A stretch of DNA of 64,000 nt from 66-474 sp051954935 (GTDB lineage: Bacteria > Pseudomonadota > Gammaproteobacteria > Xanthomonadales > Rhodanobacteraceae). Under the pieces are notes generated by a model. It did not search any database and had not been told where the DNA came from. It saw nothing but the letters and a program-made list of their open reading frames with translations. Numbering within the stretch: the stretch's first letter is position 1; each line of letters starts with the position of its first letter. This document shows positions 51,263-58,982 of the stretch, in pieces. A program made the position numbers and the translations under genes. The DNA lies in NCBI GenBank assembly GCA_051954935.1, contig JBQCHG010000006.1, positions 1-64,000 of the forward strand, given 5' to 3'.

Positions 51263-51601
51263 ATGAAACTCATCACCGCGATCATCAAGCCGTTCAAGCT
51301 GGACGACGTGCGCGAGGCGCTGGCGGAAGTCGGCGTGGCGGGCATCACCGTCACGGAGGTCAAGGGCTTCGGCCGGCAGAAGGGCCACACCGAGTTGTAC
51401 CGCGGCGCGGAATACGTGGTGGATTTCCTGCCCAAGGTGAAACTTGAGATCGCGCTGCCGGACGATCTTGTTGAGCGCGCGATCGAGGCGATCATGCAGG
51501 CCGCGCGCACCGGCAAGATCGGCGACGGCAAGATCTTCGTCAGTTCGCTGGATCAGGTAATCCGCATCCGTACCGGCGAGCTGGATGCGGATGCGCTTTG
51601 A
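51263..51601 (+). CDS. glnB: Nitrogen regulatory protein P-II
   Basis: A 112-residue trimeric signal protein that reports glutamine, 2-oxoglutarate and ATP/ADP status. The start MKLITAIIKPFKLDDVREAL, the T-loop GFGRQKGHTELYRGAEYVVD with the uridylylated tyrosine, and the C-loop TGKIGDGKIFVSSLDQVIRI are all standard. amtB is absent, which favours glnB over glnK, but the sequence does not decide. A TATAGT box at 51228 lies 35 bases upstream, inside the repeat-rich gap. Confidence 0.95.
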   Translation: MKLITAIIKPFKLDDVREALAEVGVAGITVTEVKGFGRQKGHTELYRGAEYVVDFLPKVKLEIALPDDLVERAIEAIMQAARTGKIGDGKIFVSSLDQVIRIRTGELDADAL

Positions 51602-51660
51602 ACTCTGCGCTGGCGCGTATCGCCGCGCAAGCAGTGCACCGTTATCTCTGATTGAGTCAC

Positions 51661-51850
51661 GACATCCATGTTTTTTCCGCGCCGTCCAGCGGCGCGGGTC
51701 ACTTTCCTTTCGAGGAAAGTAACCAAAGCCATTGGCGCCGGGCACGACGATCTCGCCAACATCCGGTTGGCTCGACTCCGCTGCGATGCTCGCCGTCATG
51801 CGACGGCGCCGGAAAGCTCACTTCGACACGGCCATTCATGGCCTGCTCTC
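51661..51850 (+). repeat. Long intergenic repeat, arm A of an inverted pair
   Basis: About 190 bases that match, inverted, the element at 53400-53663. Shared landmarks in order are GACATCCATG, TTTTTTCCGCGCCGT, ACTTTCCTTTCG, GGAAAGTAACCAAAGCCATT, TCTCGCCAACRTCCGGTTGG, CTCGACTCCGCTGCG, ATGCTCGCCGTCATGCGACG and GGCCATTCATGGCC. It fills the gap between glnB and gpmA and touches the gpmA stop codon. It carries several internal hairpins (CTTTCCTTTCGAGGAAAG). Confidence 0.75.
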
Positions 51851-52595
51851 AGCCTTTCGCTTTTCCCTGCTTCGCCACCGCCGCTGCCTTGGCTGCAATC
51901 TCGGCCTCGTTACCCAGATATCGCCGACCTTTTGACTTCAGCGCCTCGTCGAATTCGTACACGATCGGCACACCGGTCGGGATGTTCAGTTCGACGATCG
52001 CCTCGTCGGAAATGTTGTCCAGGTACTTGATCAGCGCGCGCAGCGAGTTGCCGTGCGCGACGACGAGCACGCGCTGTCCGGCCTCGATCGCCGGCGCCAA
52101 CGTTTCGTGCCAATACGGCAGCACGCGCGCGACGGTGTCCTTCAGGCATTCGGTGAGAGGGATCTGTTCCGGCTTCAACGACGCGTAACGCGGATCGCGG
52201 GCCATCGCGTTCTGCCCGGGGGTCCATGCCGGGGGGCGGATGTCATAGCTGCGGCGCCAGACATGCACTTGCTCGTCGCCGTACTTCGCCGCGGTCTCGG
52301 CCTTGTCCAGGCCCGTCAGTGCGCCGTAGTGCCGCTCGTTCAAGCGCCAATCGGTCCGAACGGGCAGCCACATCAGATCCATCGCCTCCTGCACCTGCCA
52401 GAGCGTGCGCACAGCGCGCTTCAGCACCGAGGTATGTGCGTGGTCGAAGGCAAAGCCTTCGCGCTTCAGCAGCTCGCCGGCCTCTCGCGCCTCCTGGCGG
52501 CCGAGCTCGGACAGGTCCACGTCCGCCCAGCCGGTGAAGCGGTTCTCCTTGTTCCATTGCGACTGGCCGTGGCGGATCAGGACGAGGGTGGGCAT
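51849..52595 (-). CDS. gpmA: 2,3-bisphosphoglycerate-dependent phosphoglycerate mutase
   Basis: A 248-residue glycolytic enzyme interconverting 3- and 2-phosphoglycerate. It has the catalytic RHG motif in TLVLIRHGQSQWNKENRFTG, WRLNERHYGALTGLDKAETA and the second histidine in VVAHGNSLRALIKYLDN. An AAGG site fits ATG 52595 better than the ATG three codons earlier. The gene and the neighbouring repeat-built lipoprotein gene are enclosed by the long inverted repeat pair. Confidence 0.95.
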   Translation of the reverse strand: MPTLVLIRHGQSQWNKENRFTGWADVDLSELGRQEAREAGELLKREGFAFDHAHTSVLKRAVRTLWQVQEAMDLMWLPVRTDWRLNERHYGALTGLDKAETAAKYGDEQVHVWRRSYDIRPPAWTPGQNAMARDPRYASLKPEQIPLTECLKDTVARVLPYWHETLAPAIEAGQRVLVVAHGNSLRALIKYLDNISDEAIVELNIPTGVPIVYEFDEALKSKGRRYLGNEAEIAAKAAAVAKQGKAKG

Positions 52596-52707
52596 GGGAG
52601 GCATCCTTGGCGAAAAGGGCCATTTTAGCGGCGTGACTTTCGTACATTGCTAAACCGTCTGGACGCACCCAGCATCCAAGCCGCACGGACCCACCACGAG
52701 GTGAATC

Positions 52708-53388
52708 ATGAAAGCGCGTTTCTTATTTGTGCTGCTGCCATTGCTGGCCTTCACCACCGCCTGCGTCGCGGGCGACGACAACGACAGCGGCATGGACAAG
52801 GTCAACGGTTCAATCCAGGTCGAGGCCGGACGGGCGCCGCAGGACGCCAGCACCGTCAATGGTTCGATCCGGCTGGCGGACAACGCCAAGGTGGAAGACG
52901 CCTCGACGGTGAACGGCTCGATCACGCTGGGCGATCATGCCAGCGCGAAGTCGGCGGACACGGTGAACGGTTCGATCAAGCTGGGCGAAGGCGCGCAGGT
53001 CGCCAAGGGCATCGAGTCGGTCAATGGCGCGCTGACGCTCGCGACCGGCGCGGAGGTCGCCGGTCACCTCAGCAACGTCAACGGCCACATCAGCGTCGAT
53101 GGCGCACACGTCGGCGGCGGCATCGAAACCGTGGACGGCGACATCGACATCACCGGCAATGCGCGCGTGGACGGCGGCATCCTGGTGCACAAGCCGGATT
53201 CGGGCGGCTGGTTCCATTTCGGCAGCGATCGCGTGCCGGTGGTGACGATCGGCCCCGGCGCCACCGTCAACGGCACGCTGAAGTTCGAACGCGAAGTGAA
53301 GCTCTACGTCAGCGACAAGGCCCACGTCGGCCAGATCATCGGCGCCACGCCCGTGAAGTTCACGGGTGCGGAACCGCCAAACGGCTAA
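52708..53388 (+). CDS. Secreted protein built of VNGSI repeats, probable lipoprotein
   Basis: A 226-residue protein. MKARFLFVLLPLLAFTTACV is a signal peptide with a weak lipobox (TTAC). The mature chain is a run of about seven 18-20-residue repeats headed by VNGSI or a close variant: KVNGSIQVE, TVNGSIRLADN, TVNGSITLGDH, TVNGSIKLGEG, SVNGALTLATG, NVNGHISVDGA, TVDGDIDITGN. This spacing suggests a beta-solenoid, as in bactofilin-like or DUF4097-type repeats. The function is unknown. It lies alone between gpmA and repeat arm B. Confidence 0.75.
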   Translation: MKARFLFVLLPLLAFTTACVAGDDNDSGMDKVNGSIQVEAGRAPQDASTVNGSIRLADNAKVEDASTVNGSITLGDHASAKSADTVNGSIKLGEGAQVAKGIESVNGALTLATGAEVAGHLSNVNGHISVDGAHVGGGIETVDGDIDITGNARVDGGILVHKPDSGGWFHFGSDRVPVVTIGPGATVNGTLKFEREVKLYVSDKAHVGQIIGATPVKFTGAEPPNG

Positions 53389-53399
53389 TCCACCTCAGC

Positions 53400-53663
53400 A
53401 GAGGCCATGGATGGCCGTATCGCAGTGAGCTCGGCGCCGTCGCATGACGGCGAGCATCGCAGCGCCAAGCGGGAGCAAGGCGCGACTGTTTGAGCACAAG
53501 GACGTGCGAGTTCGCGCCGGCCCGCTTGGCGCGAGAAGCGCAGCGGAGTCGAGCCAACCGGACGTTGGCGAGACCGTCATGCCGGCACCAATGGCTTTGG
53601 TTACTTTCCCCGAAAGGAAAGTAACCGGCGCCGTGGGACGGCGCGGAAAAAGACATGGATGTC
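53400..53663 (-). repeat. Long intergenic repeat, arm B of an inverted pair
   Basis: Inverted copy of the element at 51661-51850, about 264 bases long because it carries an extra internal block. Both ends match arm A, from GGCCATGGATGGCC (53403) to the CATGGATGTC end (53654). It fills the gap before the yadH stop. Confidence 0.75.
53463..53543. mobile_element. 81-bp insertion inside repeat arm B, flanked by a 5-bp duplication
   Basis: Arm A is continuous where arm B has 81 extra bases. The extra block starts with CGCCAAGCGGG and contains the exact inverse CCCGCTTGGCG at 53521-53531. The flanking word CGCAG occurs on both sides (53458-53462 and 53539-53543) but once in arm A. Inverted ends plus target duplication resemble a miniature inverted-repeat element. 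It is also possible that arm A lost the block by slippage between the CGCAG copies. Confidence 0.45.
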
Positions 53664-53741
53664 GAACAGAACGCAGGGCGAGGCATCCGCCCTTGCCGCG
53701 CAGGCGGGACGCGCTGCGCTACTCCCTCCCCACGGTATGCG

Positions 53742-54566
53742 TTATGAGCGCAGCCCGACTCCGCGATGCAACAGGGTCAGGGCAATCCCGCCCAGCACTG
53801 CCACGAACGCGCACATCACCACGTACGCGATCCACAGCGGCACGTCGCCCACGCCCAGCACGCCGAAGCGGAAGGCGTTGACCATGTACAGGATCGGGTT
53901 CACCAGCGAGATTGCGTGCCAAGGCTCGCCCAGCATGTTCACCGAATAGAACACGCCGCCGAGGTACGTCAGCGGCGTCAGCACGAAAGTCGGCACAATC
54001 GCGATGTCGTCGAACTTCTTGGCGAACATCGCGTTGATGAAGCCGGCGAGCGAGAAGATCGTCGCGCCCAGCAGCACCGTGGTCACCGCCACCAGCGGGT
54101 GCTCCAGTTTCAACGAAGTGAACAGCAGCGCGATTCCGAGCACGATCGCGCCGACCAGCAGGCCGCGCAGCACCGCACCGGCGACGTAGCCGGTCAGCAC
54201 CACCCAGCTCGGCATCGGCGAAGCCAGCAGTTCCTCGACGTAGCGGCCGAACTTGGACCCGAAGAAGCTCGAGGTGATGTTGGAATAGCAGTTGTTGATG
54301 ATGCTCATCATCACCAGGCCCGGCACGATGTACTGCATGTAGGTGAAACCGTGCATGGTGCCGATGCGACGGCCGATCAGCGTGCCGAAGATCACGAAGT
54401 ACAGCGTCATCGTGATGGCGGGCGGGATCAGCGTCTGCGTCCAGATGCGCAGCATTCGCCGCACTTCGCGGCGGGTGATGGTGTAGAGCGCGACGGCATT
54501 GGCGCGCGCGACGGAAAATTCGCGCGTGCCTGCATTGATCGCCGCGTCGGTGCGCATGTCGTTCAT
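53742..54566 (-). CDS. yadH: ABC-2 type transporter permease (YadH)
   Basis: A 274-residue permease with six helices: QTLIPPAITMTLYFVIFGTL, YMQYIVPGLVMMSIINNCYS, GYVAGAVLRGLLVGAIVLGI, VTTVLLGATIFSLAGFINAM, FVLTPLTYLGGVFYSVNMLG and WIAYVVMCAFVAVLGGIALT. The SSFFGSKFGRYVEELLASPM and YLGGVFYS blocks match E. coli YadH. Its ATG overlaps the ATPase stop (ATGA). The transported substrate is unknown. Confidence 0.93.
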   Translation of the reverse strand: MNDMRTDAAINAGTREFSVARANAVALYTITRREVRRMLRIWTQTLIPPAITMTLYFVIFGTLIGRRIGTMHGFTYMQYIVPGLVMMSIINNCYSNITSSFFGSKFGRYVEELLASPMPSWVVLTGYVAGAVLRGLLVGAIVLGIALLFTSLKLEHPLVAVTTVLLGATIFSLAGFINAMFAKKFDDIAIVPTFVLTPLTYLGGVFYSVNMLGEPWHAISLVNPILYMVNAFRFGVLGVGDVPLWIAYVVMCAFVAVLGGIALTLLHRGVGLRS

Positions 54567-55525
54567 GCCGCCGCCTTGCCGTGCGCGCCGTTCTGCTCGA
54601 CGAGCCGCACGAACAGCTCCTCCAGCCGGTTGGTCTTGTTGCGCATCGAGGTGACCGTGATGCCGCGCGCCGAGAGCATCGCGAACAGCGAGTTCAGGTC
54701 GTGCTGCTTGGACATTTCCGCCTCCAGCGTGTGGCCGTCCATGCAGGTCAGCTTCACGCCGGGCACATCCGGCAGCGCATCGCAATTGCCGTGGATGTCG
54801 AGCACGAAGGTCTCCACGTCCAGCTTGCCCAGCAGCGTGCGCATCGCGGTGTTCTCCACGATCGTGCCGTGGTCGATGATCGCGATGTTGCGGCACAACT
54901 GCTCGGCTTCCTCGAGGTAATGCGTGGTGAGGATCACCGTGGTGCCGGCGCGGTTGATGCCGGTAATGAACTGCCACATCGAACGGCGGATTTCGATGTC
55001 CACGCCCGCGGTGGGTTCGTCCAGGATCAGCAGCCGTGGCTCGTTCATCATCGCGCGCGCGATCATCAACCGCCGCTTCATGCCGCCGGACATCATGCGC
55101 GTGGGCTGGTGCGCCTTGTCCCAGATGCGCAGCTCGTTGAGGTATTTCTCCGCACGTTTCATCGCAATGGAACGCGGGATGCCATAGAAACCGGCGACGT
55201 TGACGCAGACTTCGAACGGCGTCTCGAACTGGTTGAAGTTGATTTCCTGCGGCACCAGTCCGATCTGCCGCATCACGCCGCCGCGATCGTCGTGGATGGA
55301 GAGGCCGAACACGCGTGCGTCGCCCGCGGTCGGATTCACCAGCGAGGAGAGAATCCCGATCAGGGTGGATTTGCCTGCCCCGTTGGGACCCAGGAGCGCG
55401 AAGAAGTCGCCCGGGGCGACGCGCAGGGACACGCCCTTGAGCGCCTGCACGCCGTTGGAGTACGTCTTGCGAAGATCGATGGTTTCGAGCGCGGCGGTAT
55501 CGCGCGCGGCTGCGGAATCGGACAT
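54563..55525 (-). CDS. yadG: ABC transporter ATP-binding protein (YadG)
   Basis: A 320-residue ATPase. Walker A is LLGPNGAGKSTLIGILSSL, the Q-loop is IGLVPQEINFNQFETPFEVC, the signature is MMSGGMKRRLMIARAMM, Walker B is LLILDEPTAGVDIEIRRSMW and the H-loop is ILTTHYLEEAEQL. A C-terminal regulatory part follows to residue 320. The SGGMKRRLMIARA string and the permease partner identify YadG. A TATACT box (55539-55534, minus) ends only eight bases before the ATG, so the message may start at or very near the start codon. Confidence 0.94.
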   Translation of the reverse strand: MSDSAAARDTAALETIDLRKTYSNGVQALKGVSLRVAPGDFFALLGPNGAGKSTLIGILSSLVNPTAGDARVFGLSIHDDRGGVMRQIGLVPQEINFNQFETPFEVCVNVAGFYGIPRSIAMKRAEKYLNELRIWDKAHQPTRMMSGGMKRRLMIARAMMNEPRLLILDEPTAGVDIEIRRSMWQFITGINRAGTTVILTTHYLEEAEQLCRNIAIIDHGTIVENTAMRTLLGKLDVETFVLDIHGNCDALPDVPGVKLTCMDGHTLEAEMSKQHDLNSLFAMLSARGITVTSMRNKTNRLEELFVRLVEQNGAHGKAAA

Positions 55526-55568
55526 GGGGCGCTAGTATATCGGGCTTTACCCGGGTTCTTTGGCTCCT

Positions 55569-56315
55569 GTGCCGCAACATTTTCAACTCAAACTTGCAGA
55601 CAGTTTCATGCTGGCGCCGACGGTCCGCCACCTGTCGTTCGAACGCGCCGACGGCACGCCGTTCGCATTCACGCCAGGGCAATTCATCCAGGTCCACTTC
55701 AACTACGCGGACGGCAAGCCGACCAAGCGCAGCTATTCGGTCGGCACGGTCGGCGAAGCACCGGGCACGGTGCGGCGGCTGGAGATCGCGGTGTCCTACG
55801 TGCAGGGCGGTGCTGCGACCGAACTGCTGGGCAACCTGCCGCACGGCGGGGAGGTCGAGGCCAGCGGGCCGTACGGGCGGTTTTGCCTGGACGAGAAGGA
55901 CAGCAATCAGCGCTACCTGCTGATCGCGACCGGGACCGGGGTCACGCCCTATCGCGCGATGCTCCCGCAGATCGAGAAACTGATCGCCGAACGCGGTTGC
56001 CGGTTCGTGCTGCTGTACGGCGCGCGCAACGAACAGGAATTGTTGTACGGCGAGGAATTCGATGCCTTCGCGCGCACGCACGAAGGTTTCGACTTCCATC
56101 CCTGTTTCTCGCGCGGGCCGCGCGCAGCGCCTCGCGCGCACGATCGCCTCGGTTACGTGCAGAAGGTATTGCCGGAATTCGAACCGAGCCCCGAGCACGA
56201 CATTGCCTACCTGTGCGGCAATCCGGACATGGTGGACGCCACCTTCAACGTGCTGAAGGAAGCGGGGTTGCCGGTACAGCACATCCGGCGCGAGAAGTAC
56301 GTCTCTTCGCGATAG
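55569..56315 (+). CDS. fpr: Ferredoxin/flavodoxin-NADP+ reductase
   Basis: A 248-residue FAD enzyme exchanging electrons between NADPH and ferredoxin or flavodoxin. FAD motifs are DGKPTKRSYSVGTVG and GGEVEASGPYGRFCL; NADP motifs are YLLIATGTGVTPYRAML and IAYLCGNPDMVDATF. Its C-terminal aromatic-containing end, EKYVSSR, is short as in bacterial FPRs. The start is uncertain: GTG 55569 (MPQHFQLKLADS) is taken over TTG 55560. It is divergent from yadG across 43 bases. Identification is firm at family level. Confidence 0.9.
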   Translation: MPQHFQLKLADSFMLAPTVRHLSFERADGTPFAFTPGQFIQVHFNYADGKPTKRSYSVGTVGEAPGTVRRLEIAVSYVQGGAATELLGNLPHGGEVEASGPYGRFCLDEKDSNQRYLLIATGTGVTPYRAMLPQIEKLIAERGCRFVLLYGARNEQELLYGEEFDAFARTHEGFDFHPCFSRGPRAAPRAHDRLGYVQKVLPEFEPSPEHDIAYLCGNPDMVDATFNVLKEAGLPVQHIRREKYVSSR

Positions 56316-56400
56316 AAGCGTATCCGGGGCCGCCCGGCGGTTCCTCACGATTGCAGTGGGTTGAAACCTGCCCTACCGTTCGCTTACGGGGGAGGCCGCC

Positions 56401-56973
56401 ATGCACTTCGATCTCAACACCGCCGCGACCCTGGTAACGCTGGTCGTAATCATCGTCACCGCCGTTGCGGCGTTCGTGCAGCTGCGCCACATGCGCGCGA
56501 GCAATCAGTTGCAGGGCCTGCTGACCGTCCTGGAGCGCGTCGAGAGCGCGAATTTCAACCACCTGGTGGACGGTGCCCGTCAAGTGCTCGGCGAAAAGTT
56601 GCCCGATCCCGCATACCGGCGCAGCATCGAGGAGGGAACCGTCAGCCGTACCGACAATCCGTGGCTGAACCTGTGCAACTCCTACGAATGGGTGGGCAGC
56701 CTGGTCCGGCGCGGCCTGATCGAGGAGGACCCGGTGATGGACATCTACGCAGATCGCATCATCGCCGCCTGGAAGACGACCGAACCAGCCGTCGCCATCG
56801 CGCGCCGCGGTCGCGACGCAGGCGTGCTGGAAAATTTCGAGTACCTGTACATGCGCGCCTGCGAATATATCGCCCGCTACCCCGAGGGGATGTACCCCGC
56901 GCACATGCCGCGCGCAAAACTGCACGACCCCTGGGCGGAGGTCGATGCATCGAAGGCATCCGCCGAAGGATGA
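56401..56973 (+). CDS. DUF4760-like membrane protein linked to a two-component system
   Basis: A 190-residue protein with one N-terminal helix (TAATLVTLVVIIVTAVAAFV) and a helical cytoplasmic domain: LLTVLERVESANFNHLVDGA, NLCNSYEWVGSLVRRGLIEE and ENFEYLYMRACEYIARYPEG. It looks like DUF4760, of unknown function. Its stop overlaps the response-regulator start (ATGA), and the regulator overlaps the kinase (GTGA). The three are therefore translated as a set, and this protein is a candidate accessory or signal input. Confidence 0.7.
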   Translation: MHFDLNTAATLVTLVVIIVTAVAAFVQLRHMRASNQLQGLLTVLERVESANFNHLVDGARQVLGEKLPDPAYRRSIEEGTVSRTDNPWLNLCNSYEWVGSLVRRGLIEEDPVMDIYADRIIAAWKTTEPAVAIARRGRDAGVLENFEYLYMRACEYIARYPEGMYPAHMPRAKLHDPWAEVDASKASAEG

Positions 56974-57635
56974 AACTGCTTCTGGTCGAGGACTCGCAAC
57001 GCCTGCGCGACACGCTCGCGCGCGGACTGCGCGCGGCCGGTTTCACGGTGGACGTCGCCGCGGACGGCATGGAGGCCAACGGATTCCTCGCCGGCTTCGA
57101 CTACGATTTCGTGCTGCTGGATTTGGGGCTGCCGCGCATGGACGGATTCGGCGTGCTGCGCGCCCTGCCCGCGGGCGGGCCGCGGCCGCGCGTACTGGTG
57201 CTCTCCGCGCGCGACCAGGTGGGCGACCGCATCGACGCACTGAATGCGGGCGCCGACGATTATCTGGTCAAGCCTTTCGCTTTCGAGGAAGTGCTGGCGC
57301 GGCTGCACGCGCTCGCGCGGCGCCCGGCCGAGGCGCGCGCGGATGTGCTGGAGCACGCGGGCATCCGGCTGGACGCGCGCGCGCATCAGGCCACGTGCGG
57401 CGAGCGGGCATTGAACCTGACCCCGCGCGAATTTTCACTGCTGGAGTTGCTGTTGCGTCATCGCGGGCGGGTATTCACGCGCGCCGCGATCCTGGAGCGC
57501 ATCGCCGGGAGCAGCAGCGAGGTGTCGGATCGCAGCGTGGAGGTGCTGGTGTTCGGATTGCGCCGCAAACTCGATGAAGCCGGCTGCGCGGGTGTGATCG
57601 AGAACCGTCGCGGCGCGGGCTACATCATCCCGTGA
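56970..57635 (+). CDS. OmpR/PhoB family response regulator
   Basis: A 221-residue transcription factor of the QseB/PmrA group. The receiver domain has MKLLLVEDSQRLRDTLARGL, the phospho-Asp in FVLLDLGLPRMDGFGVL and LVKPFAFEEVLARLHAL. The winged-helix DNA-binding domain has LNLTPREFSLLELLLRHRGR, DRSVEVLVFGLRRKLDEAG and ENRRGAGYIIP. It overlaps both neighbours by four bases. The target genes are unknown; the membrane protein upstream is in the same unit. Confidence 0.93.
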   Translation: MKLLLVEDSQRLRDTLARGLRAAGFTVDVAADGMEANGFLAGFDYDFVLLDLGLPRMDGFGVLRALPAGGPRPRVLVLSARDQVGDRIDALNAGADDYLVKPFAFEEVLARLHALARRPAEARADVLEHAGIRLDARAHQATCGERALNLTPREFSLLELLLRHRGRVFTRAAILERIAGSSSEVSDRSVEVLVFGLRRKLDEAGCAGVIENRRGAGYIIP

Positions 57636-58978
57636 AGGGCTTTTCGCTCCGACTGCGCCTCACCTTGCTGCTCGCGCTAGCGACGCTGGTGGCGCTCGGC
57701 ATCGCCGCGTGGATCGTGGACTGGCGTGCGGATGCGGAGATGCAGCAGCGCTTTGACAGCGCGCTGCTCGCGCGCGCGCAGGCGTTCGCGGCGCTCGCGC
57801 GCGTCGAGGATGGCAGCATGATGGCGGCCAAGCCCGACGCAATCGCATCGGGCCTGTTTCCCGGCAGCACCGGCGCAAGCTGGTACGACTTGCGTTGCCG
57901 CGGCGCGCGCATCGCAAGCAGCGCGCAGCTTCCGCCGGCGATGAATTCCTCGGCAACTCCTCAGTTTGCCGACGCGCATTTGCCGAATGGACGTCTGTTG
58001 CGCGAAGTCGCCCTTCGGTTCACGCCCGCCGCGACCGCGCATTCACCCGCTTGCGAACTGTTTTACGCGCTGGATCGCGGTCCGCTCGACGAAATCCTCG
58101 ATACACTGGATTTGATCCTGCTCGGCAGCATCCTTGGCGCATGCCTGGTCGTCCTCGCCCTGACACCATGGCTGGTGCGGCGCGGCCTTCGTCCGCTCAG
58201 CACGCTGGACGCGGCAATGGCGCGCATCGGTCCTGACGCGCCGGGCGAGCGGTTGCCGCGCGCCGATACGCGCGAGCTTGCGCCGCTGGTCGCGCGCTTC
58301 AATGAAGTGCTGGCGCGCATGGACGAAGGCCTCGCGCGCGAACGGCAGTTCGCCGCGGGGCTTGCGCACGAACTGCGCACGCGACTGGCCGAACTGCGCA
58401 CCATCGTGGACGTGGAGATGCGGTATCCCGGCGAGCGCGGCATGCACAGCGTGCTGGAAGAGATCGGCAGCATCGGCCGCGAACTGGAGGCGACCGTCGC
58501 CGCACTCCTGCAGCTCACCCGCATCGAATCCGGCGTGCAAACCGCGCAACACGAAACGGTGGACGTTCGGGCGCTGCTGACGCGCGTGCTGGCGCGACAC
58601 AACGACGCGCTGCTTGCACGCGGCTTGCGCGTGGAGCGCCACGACGCTCAGGTCGAAGTTCGCATCGAAACCGATCCCGCGCTGCTGGAGATCGTGCTGG
58701 ACAATCTACTCGGCAACGCGGTGTCCTATGCGCCGGTGGACACTGTGGTGAGCATACACGTAGCACCACGGCACATCGGGATCGGCAACGCCGCGCCGGG
58801 TTTGGGCGAAGAGGACCTGGCGCGGTTCGGTCAGCGCTTCTGGCGCAAGGGCACCGGTGAGGGCGCGGGGCACGCGGGGCTCGGACTCGCGCTCTCGCAA
58901 GTGGCCGCGCGCGCGCTGGGGATGCGGCTGGATTTTGCGCTCGAATCAGAGATTTTGCGCGCGACGCTCGCGTGGTAA
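57632..58978 (+). CDS. Sensor histidine kinase (QseC/PmrB-like) with an unusual H-box
   Basis: A 448-residue membrane kinase. TM1 is RLTLLLALATLVALGIAAWI, a periplasmic loop of about 120 residues follows with two cysteines (YDLRCRGARI; SPACELFYAL), and TM2 is LILLGSILGACLVVLALTPW, then HAMP-like RRGLRPLSTLDAAMARIG. The H-box reads GLAHELRTRLAELRTIVDVE: the conserved Pro of HELRTP is Arg. The ATPase domain has IVLDNLLGNAVSYAP and a short GHAGLGLALSQVAA. The start is GTG 57632 inside the regulator stop. It ends four bases before the convergent flavoprotein gene. Confidence 0.9.
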   Translation: MKGFSLRLRLTLLLALATLVALGIAAWIVDWRADAEMQQRFDSALLARAQAFAALARVEDGSMMAAKPDAIASGLFPGSTGASWYDLRCRGARIASSAQLPPAMNSSATPQFADAHLPNGRLLREVALRFTPAATAHSPACELFYALDRGPLDEILDTLDLILLGSILGACLVVLALTPWLVRRGLRPLSTLDAAMARIGPDAPGERLPRADTRELAPLVARFNEVLARMDEGLARERQFAAGLAHELRTRLAELRTIVDVEMRYPGERGMHSVLEEIGSIGRELEATVAALLQLTRIESGVQTAQHETVDVRALLTRVLARHNDALLARGLRVERHDAQVEVRIETDPALLEIVLDNLLGNAVSYAPVDTVVSIHVAPRHIGIGNAAPGLGEEDLARFGQRFWRKGTGEGAGHAGLGLALSQVAARALGMRLDFALESEILRATLAW

Positions 58979-58982
58979 CCCT

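Noticed and set aside
53742..56348. An 868-residue minus-strand reading frame covering fpr, yadG and yadH
   Set aside because: Only its last 274 codons (yadH) are real. The rest is antisense to fpr and out of frame with yadG.
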